From contig CAJYVD010000030.1 of assembly GCA_913778495.1 (NCBI GenBank), positions 124,001 through 188,000 on the forward strand: DNA of 64,000 nt. The letters are read 5' to 3'. The notes below the pieces were generated by a model. It had not been told where the DNA came from. It did no database searches and saw only the letters and a program-made list of their open reading frames with translations. Below, in pieces: positions 53,747 to 60,863 of the stretch. The DNA comes from an uncultured Pantoea sp. GTDB lineage: Bacteria > Pseudomonadota > Gammaproteobacteria > Enterobacterales > Enterobacteriaceae. The position numbers and the translations under genes are program-made. Position 1 is the stretch's first letter; each line of letters begins with the position of its first letter.

Positions 53747-53802
53747 GTTCGCGTTGCGGCTGGTGACCGGGCGGCGAACGGGTGCTCAGCACTCCTCACA
53801 GC
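53703..53802 (-). ncRNA. istR: IstR-like antisense small RNA (antitoxin)
   Basis: A near-consensus sigma-70 promoter lies on the minus strand: TTGAAA (53835-53830), a 17-nt spacer, TATGAT (53812-53807). Transcription should start near 53802 and end at the strong terminator, giving an RNA of about 100 nt. Its first 18 nt (complement of 53784-53801) are perfectly complementary to a second copy of the same 18-mer at 53979-53996 in the leader of the toxin mRNA. This is the architecture of E. coli IstR-1, which blocks the ribosome standby site of tisB mRNA. The RNA is not overlapping the toxin gene, so it acts through the seed match. The symbol is by analogy. Confidence 0.82.
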
Positions 53803-53806
53803 GCAA

Positions 53807-53835
53807 ATCATAAAATGTGACGGGAAATATTTCAA
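53807..53835 (-). promoter_or_regulatory. Sigma-70 promoter of the IstR-like RNA
   Basis: Minus strand TTGAAA-N17-TATGAT. It would be constitutive, since the LexA box lies just upstream (53848-53867) and not inside the core promoter. It is divergent from the toxin promoter. Confidence 0.8.
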
Positions 53836-53847
53836 GTTTCGCTAAAA

Positions 53848-53867
53848 TACTGTATGGTTATACAGGT
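53848..53867. promoter_or_regulatory. LexA box (SOS operator) of the toxin transcript
   Basis: TACTGTATGGTTATACAGGT contains CTGT-N8-ACAG, the invariant LexA core, and matches the extended consensus at 15 of 20 positions. -10 candidates TATGGT (53853-53858) or TTATAC (53859-53864) lie inside the box, so LexA would directly block the plus-strand promoter. Confidence 0.85.
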
Positions 53868-54075
53868 GTTGAGTGATGGGCGCGACCTCATTGATTTTCT
53901 GATGACTCCCAGGGGCGCGGATGGTAAATCCCGGCAGGTTTCAGGTGGTGCTGGCCTGTGGCTTTTACAATGAGAGCCGCTCAGCACTCCTCACAGATGT
54001 GCTCAGGCCGTCGGCGGGTGGAGTCAAAGCCCCGGTAGCTGAAAGGCGCGCTCCTGTCTGAGGAGAAGGAAAGTG
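53868..54075 (+). other. Long leader of the TisB-like mRNA with the antisense target (standby) site
   Basis: About 200 nt between the LexA-controlled promoter and the toxin start. The 18-mer GCTCAGCACTCCTCACAG at 53979-53996 repeats 53784-53801 exactly and is the target of the IstR-like RNA, 80 nt upstream of the toxin ATG. A 46-codon frame (53921-54061, starting MVNPGRFQVVLACG) corresponds in position to tisA of E. coli, which is not translated; I do not call it a gene. Strong structure near the toxin ribosome site would make translation depend on the open standby region. Confidence 0.75.
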
Positions 54076-54165
54076 ATGGAACTTGTTCGGTTAATCCTGG
54101 ATCTGATCCGGGTGATCCTGCAAATCATCGTTGCCCTTTTGCAACTGACCGGTCAGGCGCACTGA
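54076..54165 (+). CDS. tisB: TisB-like SOS-induced small membrane toxin
   Basis: 29-residue hydrophobic peptide starting MELVRLILDLIRVI and ending LLQLTGQAH, an amphipathic helix with Glu2, Arg5, Asp9 and Arg12 on a Leu/Ile/Val background. It has the same length and charge pattern as E. coli TisB, which inserts in the inner membrane, collapses the proton motive force and promotes persistence after DNA damage. GGAGAAGGA lies six bases before the ATG. It is preceded by a LexA box and a long leader with a perfect 18-nt target for a divergent small RNA, and followed by a terminator. DinQ-like toxins are a less likely alternative, as the leader layout fits TisB better. Confidence 0.85.
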   Translation: MELVRLILDLIRVILQIIVALLQLTGQAH

Positions 54166-54179
54166 CCGGAACTTGAAAC

Positions 54180-54209
54180 AAGGCGGAGCTCACCCCTCCG
54201 CCTTTTTTC
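54180..54209 (+). terminator. Terminator of the TisB-like transcript
   Basis: A 7-bp perfect stem GGCGGAG/CTCCGCC with a 7-nt loop followed by six T residues. Fifteen bases after the toxin stop. Confidence 0.88.
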
Positions 54210-54236
54210 GCGGTAGCGTTCTGGACGGTCTGCCGC

Positions 54237-55013
54237 TTAGCGATCCGGCGTGAGCGAAGAGTGGAGCGGCCAAGAGTCAAACAGATAGCCGTCGAAGTCG
54301 ATATCATCCACGTCAGAAAACTCCAGCAGGCGCTGCTTGACGTTCTCCAGGTGCTGCCACATGGCCTGTTTCGCCGCGCGCGCGTCTTTCTTGATCAAGG
54401 CGGCCAAAATCTTTTTGTGATCCTCAAGCCACTGTCTGCGGTAATCGCTGTCCACCAGATGGCGGTGCAGTTGGCTCCACATCACGTTATCTTCGCGCCA
54501 CTGCCAGGATTGCTTAAACAGCTCAACCAGCATGCTATTGTGCGTGGCTTCGGCAATCGCCAAATGAAAGTTGCGATCGCCATCCTCACTTTGGTCCACG
54601 GTGGCCTGCGCCAGCTCGCGCTCTTCCAGCGCCAGCGCCTGCCGCATTTTAACAATGTCTTCGCGCGTCGCCTGCAGCGCGGCAAACTCAGCGATGTTAC
54701 TCTCCAGCAGCTGACGCGCCTGCAGCATCTCAAACGGACCGGCATCGTTGCTGGCGCTATGGGCTAGCGCGCGCGACACCGGCGTGTCGTTAATCACGTA
54801 GATGCCCGCGCCGCGCCGCACTTCGATCAATCCTTCCAGCTCCAGCATGATCAGCGCCTCACGCACCAGCGTGCGCGTGACGTTCAGCTGCTGCGCCAGC
54901 TCGCGCTCGGGCGGCAAGCGTTCACCCACGGCGACCTGCTTTTGCGTAATCATGTTGCGCAGCATTTCTCCCACTTCCTGATAAGGGCGCTGCGGCGAAA
55001 CCGGTGTTTTCAT
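54237..55013 (-). CDS. uxuR: GntR/FadR-type hexuronate regulator UxuR
   Basis: 258 aa (E. coli 257). The N-terminal winged HTH is RPYQEVGEMLRNMITQ, GERLPPERELAQQLNVTRTLVREALIMLELEGLIEVRRGAGIYV. The FCD effector domain is FEMLQARQLLESNIAEFAALQATREDIVKMRQAL and AIAEATHNSMLVELFKQSWQWRE, with the C-terminus LLEFSDVDDIDFDGYLFDSWPL nearly identical to UxuR by recall and unlike ExuR. It represses fructuronate/mannonate catabolism until fructuronate is present. It is the last gene downstream of uxuA-uxuB-uxaC, 73 bp after uxaC. Confidence 0.92.
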   Translation of the reverse strand: MKTPVSPQRPYQEVGEMLRNMITQKQVAVGERLPPERELAQQLNVTRTLVREALIMLELEGLIEVRRGAGIYVINDTPVSRALAHSASNDAGPFEMLQARQLLESNIAEFAALQATREDIVKMRQALALEERELAQATVDQSEDGDRNFHLAIAEATHNSMLVELFKQSWQWREDNVMWSQLHRHLVDSDYRRQWLEDHKKILAALIKKDARAAKQAMWQHLENVKQRLLEFSDVDDIDFDGYLFDSWPLHSSLTPDR

Positions 55014-55086
55014 AAGGCGTAATCTGCTGATAAAGAAATCATGGGACGGATTAATGCGCCCGGCACTATAGCACAGGGCGCGCTGT

Positions 55087-56505
55087 TCAGGCCGCCTTCA
55101 GGGTAAAGTAGCGCTCCGCGTTGGTGAAACAGACCGCGTTGACCAACTCGCCAAGCATCGCTTCATCGTGCGGCACCAGGCCCTCCTGCACCCATTCGCC
55201 AAGGCGATTGCACAGGATGCGCCGAAAATATTCGTGACGCGTATAGGAAAGGAAGCTGCGCGAATCGGTCAGCATACCGACAAACTGGCTCAGCAGACCC
55301 ATTTGCGCCAGCTGCTCAAGCTGTCGCAACATGCCGTCACGCTGATCGTTGAACCACCAGCCCGATCCAAACTGCACTTTCCCGGCGATACCGCCACCCT
55401 GAAAATTGCCCGCCATCGTGGCGAGCACTTCGTTATCGCGCGGATTCAGGCAATACAGAATGGTTTTAGGCAGTTGATTATCGCTGTCCATGGCGTCGAG
55501 CAGCCGCGACAGCGGCCGCGCCACCGGATCATCGCCGATGGAATCAAACCCGCTGTCTGGACCCAATCGTCGATACATACGGCTGTTGTTATTACGGATC
55601 GCGCCGATGTGTAGCTGCATCACCCAGCCACGGCGGGCGTATTCGCCGCCCATCCACACCAGCAGGGCGGTGCTGAACTGGGCGATTTCCTGTTCGGAGA
55701 GGGACTCATCGCGCCGCCGTTTCGCCAGAATCGCGTCCAGCACGCGATCGTCCGGCACGGGCGAAAAACGCAGCGTTTCAATGCCGTGATCGGACGCGCG
55801 ACAGCCGTGAGCAGCAAAGTGGTCCAGCCGGCGCAACAGCGCCGCGCGCAGGGACGCGATGCCGTCGATGGCGATATCGGCCGCCGCTTCGAGCTGCCTG
55901 AGATACGCAACGAATCCCTCAAGCTCAATCTTGAACGCTTTGTCGGGTCGCCAGCTGGGCGCGACCTCAATGTCAAACGTGCGGTCAGCCGCGATCGCGC
56001 GGTGATGCTGCAGGCTGTCGATAGGATCGTCGGTGGTGCCTACCATGCGAACGTTCATCTGGCGCATGATGCCACGCGCTGAAAAAGCCGGCGTTGCCAG
56101 CTGTTCAGCGCAGGCGTGCCAAAGGCGGTCGGCTGTTTCTGGCCCAAACAGCGTGTTGCGCACGCCAAACGGGCGGCGCAGCTCCAGATGCGTCCAGTGA
56201 TACAGCGGATTTCCCAGCGTTTTCGGCACCGTGTGCGCCCAGGCAAGGTATTTGTCGTAATCGCTGCGCGTGGTCCCGGTGATCAGGGATTCATCGACGC
56301 CTGCCGCGCGCATGGCCCGCCACTTATAGTGGTCGCCTTCAAGCCAAATCTGGCTCAGATTGGCAAACTGCCGGTCTTCCGCAATATCCTGTGGATTGAG
56401 GTGGCAGTGATAGTCGTAAATCGGCATCGCGGCCGCGTAATCATGGTACAGGCGGCAGGCGATCGGGCTCTGCAGCAGGAAATCGTCATCCATAAAGGGT
56501 TTCAT
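55087..56505 (-). CDS. uxaC: Uronate isomerase UxaC
   Basis: 472 aa (E. coli 470). It converts D-glucuronate to D-fructuronate and D-galacturonate to D-tagaturonate. Amidohydrolase-like features are [17 protein letters not shown] (metal His-x-His), [26 protein letters not shown] and [27 protein letters not shown] precedes the ATG at 56505, which overlaps the uxuB stop by 4 bp. The frame is open to 56556 within uxuB. Confidence 0.95.
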   Translation of the reverse strand: MKPFMDDDFLLQSPIACRLYHDYAAAMPIYDYHCHLNPQDIAEDRQFANLSQIWLEGDHYKWRAMRAAGVDESLITGTTRSDYDKYLAWAHTVPKTLGNPLYHWTHLELRRPFGVRNTLFGPETADRLWHACAEQLATPAFSARGIMRQMNVRMVGTTDDPIDSLQHHRAIAADRTFDIEVAPSWRPDKAFKIELEGFVAYLRQLEAAADIAIDGIASLRAALLRRLDHFAAHGCRASDHGIETLRFSPVPDDRVLDAILAKRRRDESLSEQEIAQFSTALLVWMGGEYARRGWVMQLHIGAIRNNNSRMYRRLGPDSGFDSIGDDPVARPLSRLLDAMDSDNQLPKTILYCLNPRDNEVLATMAGNFQGGGIAGKVQFGSGWWFNDQRDGMLRQLEQLAQMGLLSQFVGMLTDSRSFLSYTRHEYFRRILCNRLGEWVQEGLVPHDEAMLGELVNAVCFTNAERYFTLKAA

Positions 56506-57989
56506 GGTTCCTCCGGGAAGAGGGCGGCGACGGCAGCCTCCGCGCCGTGCTGGCACAAGTGTGCATAGGCGGCTTGCAGCGTCTCGACAAACGCCTTGTG
56601 CGCAGGAAGATCGTCGGAAAAGACGGCGCGCAGGCCTAGCAATGCTGTGACCCTGTCACGTCCTTCAGGGTGCTGCTGGTTGATTTGCTGCAAGGTCACA
56701 TACAGCGGATCCACCACCTCGTAAGGCTCACCGCGCTCATCCTTGCCCAGCACATAGCGCATCCAGCCCGCCACACCCAAGGCCAGACAGCGGTAATCTC
56801 CGCCGTGCTGTAGGTGATAGCGTGTGCTGTCCAGCATCCGCTGCGGCAGCTTCTGGCTGCCGTCAGAGGCGATTTGCGCCGTGCGGTGACGCAGCGACGG
56901 GTTGCTAAAGCGCGACACTAAGGCTTCTGCATAGGCGTCAAGATCGACGCCCTCCGGCATCCGCAGCGTAGGACACTGTTCATTTAGCATCAGCGCGCGC
57001 ACCGCCCGTCGCCAGACCGGTTGCTGCATGGTTTCCGCCACCGTGGTATAGCCAGCAAGGTAGCCCAGCCAGGCGAGGAAGGAGTGGCTGCCATTGAGCA
57101 TGCGCAGTTTCATGAGCTCAAACGGCGCCACATCATCGACGAATTGTGCGCCGACGCGATCCCACGCCGGACGGCCTTGAGCAAAATTATCTTCAATCAC
57201 CCACTGACTAAAAGGTTCGCAAACCACGCCGCAAGGATCGTTAACGCCGAGCAGGGCGGCGATCTCTTGCTGGGTCTCTTCCGTCACGGCGGGAACAATG
57301 CGGTCAACCATGGTGCAGGGGAAAGTAACCTGAGCCTCAATCCACGTCGCCAGCGCCGCATCGCGCAGTTGCGCCAGGCCGAGCACGGCGGCGCGCGCCA
57401 CATGGCCATTTTCGCGCAGGTTATCGCAGGCCAGCACGGTAAAGCCCGGCAGTCCAGCATCGCGGCGCAGGCGCAGCGCCTCAACGATAAAGCCCACGGC
57501 GGACTTGGGCCTGCCGGGATCGCTGAGATCGTGCTGGATCAGAGGGTGATGACGGTCGAGCTGACCGCTGGCGGGATTCACGCAATAGCCTTTTTCCGTG
57601 ACGGTTAAGGAGACAATCGCCGTTTCCGGACGGGCCAGTGCGCGTAAAATAGCGTCACAGCCGTCCAGCGCCGGGTGCAGCGCTTCTTTTATTGCGCCAA
57701 TCAGCGTTTGCGTCTGCCCGCTCTCGCCGCTTTCCGTCACGCTATACAGCATCTCCTGCTCGCGCAGCTGCTCTACCAGACGTTTACCGCTCTCGGACAT
57801 CAAATTGACCGCGCAGATGCCCCAGTCGCAGTCGCTGCTCGCCAGCAGTTGATGCAGATACATCGCCTGATGCGCGCGATGAAACGCGCCACAGCCGATG
57901 TGCACCATTCGTGGCACCAGGCGCGCGCGGTCCCAGGCAGGGCGAGGGACCGTGAGCGTCGCATCGGGGTGGGCAAGGGTATGTTCCAT
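56502..57989 (-). CDS. uxuB: D-fructuronate reductase (mannonate oxidoreductase) UxuB
   Basis: 495 aa, mannitol dehydrogenase/polyol long-chain family. It reduces D-fructuronate to D-mannonate with NADH. Motifs: [20 protein letters not shown] (NAD-binding start), [12 protein letters not shown]-type ([13 protein letters not shown]), [20 protein letters not shown] with the catalytic Lys. ATG at 57989 follows GGAG at five-base spacing. Assignment to UxuB over paralogues (YeiQ, RspB-like) rests on direct linkage to uxuA and uxaC. Confidence 0.9.
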   Translation of the reverse strand: MEHTLAHPDATLTVPRPAWDRARLVPRMVHIGCGAFHRAHQAMYLHQLLASSDCDWGICAVNLMSESGKRLVEQLREQEMLYSVTESGESGQTQTLIGAIKEALHPALDGCDAILRALARPETAIVSLTVTEKGYCVNPASGQLDRHHPLIQHDLSDPGRPKSAVGFIVEALRLRRDAGLPGFTVLACDNLRENGHVARAAVLGLAQLRDAALATWIEAQVTFPCTMVDRIVPAVTEETQQEIAALLGVNDPCGVVCEPFSQWVIEDNFAQGRPAWDRVGAQFVDDVAPFELMKLRMLNGSHSFLAWLGYLAGYTTVAETMQQPVWRRAVRALMLNEQCPTLRMPEGVDLDAYAEALVSRFSNPSLRHRTAQIASDGSQKLPQRMLDSTRYHLQHGGDYRCLALGVAGWMRYVLGKDERGEPYEVVDPLYVTLQQINQQHPEGRDRVTALLGLRAVFSDDLPAHKAFVETLQAAYAHLCQHGAEAAVAALFPEEP

Positions 57990-58015
57990 AATGACTCCGT
58001 TTGGCATGCCTGGAT

Positions 58016-59179
58016 TCAGAAAAAGGCCCGGTGGATAGCCAGTTCAACGCCGCGAATTTCCGCCAGGCCTTTCAGTCGGCCAATCGCCGAATAGCCTGGG
58101 TTGGTCTGCTTGTGCAGATCGTCGAGCATCTGATGGCCGTGGTCTGGACGCATGGGGATCGCCGCATCGCGCCGCCGCTCCTCTTCCGCAATCGCTTTGA
58201 TCACCGCAAACATATCAACGTCACCCTCCAGGTGGGCCGCCTCGTGAAACGTTTTCGGGTTCGCCTCGCGCTGCGTTGCCCGCAGATGAAGAAAATAGAT
58301 ACGCGAACCAAAGCGGCGGATCATGCCGGGCAGATCGTTTTCCGGCAGTACGCCGTAAGAGCCGGTGCACATCGTGAAGCCATTTGCCGGACTGCTGACG
58401 GTATCTATCATCCACTGCAAATCGTCGGCGGTGGAGACAATGCGCGGCAGGCCGAGAATGGGCCGCGGCGGATCGTCCGGATGCACCGCCATGCGCACGC
58501 CAGCCTCTTCAGCGACCGGGACAATAGCGCGCAGGAAGGTGGCAAAATTTTCACGCAGTCGGGTTTTATCAATGCCGTCGTAACGCGCCAGCTGGGCGCG
58601 GAACTGATCCAGCGTGTATCCCTCTTCAGCGCCGGGCAAACCGGCGATGATATTGCGTGTCAGCTGCTGCTTATGCGCGTCGCTCATCGCGGCGAAACGC
58701 TGCGCTGCTTCGGCGATCTCTGCGGCGCTGTAGTCCGCCTCCGCGCCCGACCGCTGCAAAATATGCAGCTCAAACACGGCAAACTCAATCTGGTCGAAGC
58801 GCAGCGCCCTGGCGCCATTGGGCAGGGAATAGGCTAAATCGGTGCGCGTCCAGTCAAGAATCGGCATGAAGTTGTAGCACACGGTGTGAATGCCGCACTG
58901 CGCCAGATTGCGCAGCGATTGCTGGTAGTTGGCAATCCATTTCGCTACGTCGCCGCTGCCGGTCTTAATCTCTTCGTGGATCGGCACGCTTTCTACTACC
59001 GCCCACACCAGCCCAGCCGCTTCAATCTCTGCCTTGCGCTTCATGATTTCCGCGACGGGCCAAACCTCCCCGTTGGGGATGTGGTGCAGCGCGGTCACGA
59101 TGCCGGTCGCGCCAGCCTGGCGCGCATCCGCGAGTGAAACAGGGTCTTTGGGGCCGTACCAGCGCCAAGTTTGCTGCAT
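58016..59179 (-). CDS. uxuA: D-mannonate dehydratase UxuA
   Basis: 387 aa (E. coli 394). It dehydrates D-mannonate to 2-keto-3-deoxygluconate. TIM-barrel features are [71 protein letters not shown] (metal His), FTMCTGSYG and [20 protein letters not shown] precedes the ATG at 59179. First gene of the minus-strand uxuA-uxuB-uxaC-uxuR series. Confidence 0.95.
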   Translation of the reverse strand: MQQTWRWYGPKDPVSLADARQAGATGIVTALHHIPNGEVWPVAEIMKRKAEIEAAGLVWAVVESVPIHEEIKTGSGDVAKWIANYQQSLRNLAQCGIHTVCYNFMPILDWTRTDLAYSLPNGARALRFDQIEFAVFELHILQRSGAEADYSAAEIAEAAQRFAAMSDAHKQQLTRNIIAGLPGAEEGYTLDQFRAQLARYDGIDKTRLRENFATFLRAIVPVAEEAGVRMAVHPDDPPRPILGLPRIVSTADDLQWMIDTVSSPANGFTMCTGSYGVLPENDLPGMIRRFGSRIYFLHLRATQREANPKTFHEAAHLEGDVDMFAVIKAIAEEERRRDAAIPMRPDHGHQMLDDLHKQTNPGYSAIGRLKGLAEIRGVELAIHRAFF

Positions 59180-59225
59180 GTGACTTCCTCCTGCCGTTTT
59201 GGGCGATGCGGTCAAAATGGCATTA

Positions 59226-59344
59226 AATTGGTTGACTGTTTATTTCGTGTGTCACACCAAAAAACAGCGTGACAGGACGTTGATGCGTCACGTTCTGCGC
59301 TTTAGCAGTGAATGTCAACCAAGTTGACCATTTTGGTTAACCAG
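59226..59344. promoter_or_regulatory. UxuR/ExuR-type operator cluster near uxuA
   Basis: TTGGTTAACCAG at 59333-59344 fits the UxuR/ExuR-type pattern TTGGT-N2-ACCAA with one mismatch. Related half sites TTGGTTGAC occur at 59228-59236 (plus) and near 59326-59318 (minus), and GTCAAC-CAA-GTTGAC at 59314-59328 is a perfect inverted repeat. The sites span the uxuA promoter side of the 369-bp divergent gap. Confidence 0.62.
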
Positions 59345-59484
59345 ATCACAAAAGCCAGCATCACAGGGCGACCCCTTGTTTTATCTGTGTTTCACTCCGG
59401 TCGGAAAAGAGATGAAAGGCAACATTATCGTATCCCTACAACATCAGAGAAGCGCCGTAAGACGGTAGACATCAACGCGTAAAA

Positions 59485-59496
59485 TTGGTCAACCAG
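59485..59496. promoter_or_regulatory. UxuR/ExuR-type operator upstream of the transporter/GH31 operon
   Basis: TTGGTCAACCAG (12 bp, with flanking AAA on the left) fits the TTGGT-N2-ACCAA pattern with one mismatch. It lies 53 bp before the MFS start codon. It implies that the transporter and GH31 enzyme belong to the UxuR regulon. Confidence 0.65.
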
Positions 59497-59548
59497 AGCT
59501 TCGGCGAGCGTGTGAAATGCACACGGACAATAAAAAACGGAGAATCCA

Positions 59549-60853
59549 ATGAACCGCAGTTTAGATCCGGGGATCACCGCCGTCGGTACACGACGCGCGA
59601 TACGTAACCTGCGCTGGTGGGTGCTGGTGCTGTTTTTAGCTGGCGTAACGGTTAACTACATCACGCGAAACTCGCTGGGCATTTTGGCGCCGGAGCTGAA
59701 AACCAGCCTCGGCATCACCACTGAACAATACTCCTGGATTGTGGGCGCCTTTCAGCTCGCCTACACCTTCTTCCAGCCTGTTTGCGGCTGGCTGATTGAC
59801 GTGATTGGCCTGAAGCTTGGCTTCTTTATTTGCGCGGCCATCTGGGCGCTGGCCTGCCTGATGCACGCCGGTGCGGCCAGTTGGCTACATCTGGCGATCC
59901 TGCGGTTTGTGATGGGCGGCGCCGAGGCGGCAGCCACGCCTGCCAACGCCAAAGTGATTGGCGAGTGGTTTCCGCGTAAGGAGCGCCCGATTGCCGCAGG
60001 CTGGGCGGGCGTCGGTTTCTCTATCGGCGCCATGCTGGCACCGCCGATTATCTACTTTGCGCATGCCTCTTTTGGCTGGCAGGGCGCTTTTCTGTTCAGC
60101 GGCGGCCTGGCGCTGGCGTGGGTGGTGCTGTGGTGGCTGTTCTACCGCGATCCCGAGCGTCACGGCAACCTGAGTCAGGATGAGCTGGCCTTCATTCGCC
60201 AGGACAATGAGCCGCCTGCCGTGAAGCTGCCGTTTTTCACCGCGCTAAAAACCGTGTCAAAAAATAAACGCTTTTATGGCATCGCCATCCCGGCGTTCAT
60301 GGCGGAACCGGCGTGGGGCGTGCTGAGCTTCTGGGTGCCGCTCTATCTGGCGAAAGATTTAGGCATGGATCTCAAACAGATCGCCATGTTTGCCTGGCTG
60401 CCATTCCTCGCGGCCGATCTCGGCAGTGCCGCGAGCGGCTATCTGACACGGGTCTATACCCGGCTGTTTGGCTTTACCCAGGTGAATTCCGTGGTTGCCA
60501 GCTCCGTGACCGGCGCGTTTTTGATGCTGTCGCTGGCGCTGGTGGCCTTGACCAAAAGCCCGTATGTCGCGATTGCGCTGATCTCCATCGGCGGCTTTGG
60601 CCACCAGATCATCTCCTGCATGTTAAGCGCGCTGGTGGTGGAGAAATTCGACAAAGGCCAAATGGCCACGGTCAATGGAATGCGCGGCTCGTTTGCCTGG
60701 ATCTCCAGTTTTCTCTTCTCGCTGGTGATCGGTGTCACCGCCGACAAAATTGGCTTTAACCCGCTGTTTGTGGCCATGGGTTTCTTTGACCTGATTGGCG
60801 CACTCTTCCTGATTGCTTTTATTGCTGAACGTCGCGCGCAGCGACTGAATTAA
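59549..60853 (+). CDS. MFS hexuronate/organic anion transporter (ExuT-like, ACS family)
   Basis: 434 aa, 12 TM, anion:cation symporter family. Motif A region GWLIDVIGLKLGFFICAAIW, family segments GVTVNYITRNSLGILAPEL, GAEAAATPANAKVIGEWFPRKERPIAAGWAGVGFSIGAMLAPP and MAEPAWGVLSFWVPLYLAKDLGMDLKQIAMFAWLPFLAADLG. The last resembles ExuT closely. It probably imports a hexuronate or a uronate-containing oligosaccharide with protons. GGAGAATCC precedes the ATG. It is followed 10 bp later by the GH31 gene, divergent from uxuA. Confidence 0.88.
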   Translation: MNRSLDPGITAVGTRRAIRNLRWWVLVLFLAGVTVNYITRNSLGILAPELKTSLGITTEQYSWIVGAFQLAYTFFQPVCGWLIDVIGLKLGFFICAAIWALACLMHAGAASWLHLAILRFVMGGAEAAATPANAKVIGEWFPRKERPIAAGWAGVGFSIGAMLAPPIIYFAHASFGWQGAFLFSGGLALAWVVLWWLFYRDPERHGNLSQDELAFIRQDNEPPAVKLPFFTALKTVSKNKRFYGIAIPAFMAEPAWGVLSFWVPLYLAKDLGMDLKQIAMFAWLPFLAADLGSAASGYLTRVYTRLFGFTQVNSVVASSVTGAFLMLSLALVALTKSPYVAIALISIGGFGHQIISCMLSALVVEKFDKGQMATVNGMRGSFAWISSFLFSLVIGVTADKIGFNPLFVAMGFFDLIGALFLIAFIAERRAQRLN

Positions 60854-60863
60854 GTAGGTAACG

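Noticed and set aside
53921-54061. 46-codon frame in the leader of the TisB-like toxin (tisA position)
   Set aside because: Overlaps the antisense target site and lacks a good ribosome site; the E. coli equivalent is not translated. Kept only as leader.
59240-59290. GTGAC ... GTCAC inverted arms upstream of uxuA considered as a CRP site
   Set aside because: Spacing between the arms is far too long for CRP, and no good TGTGA-N6-TCACA is present in this gap.
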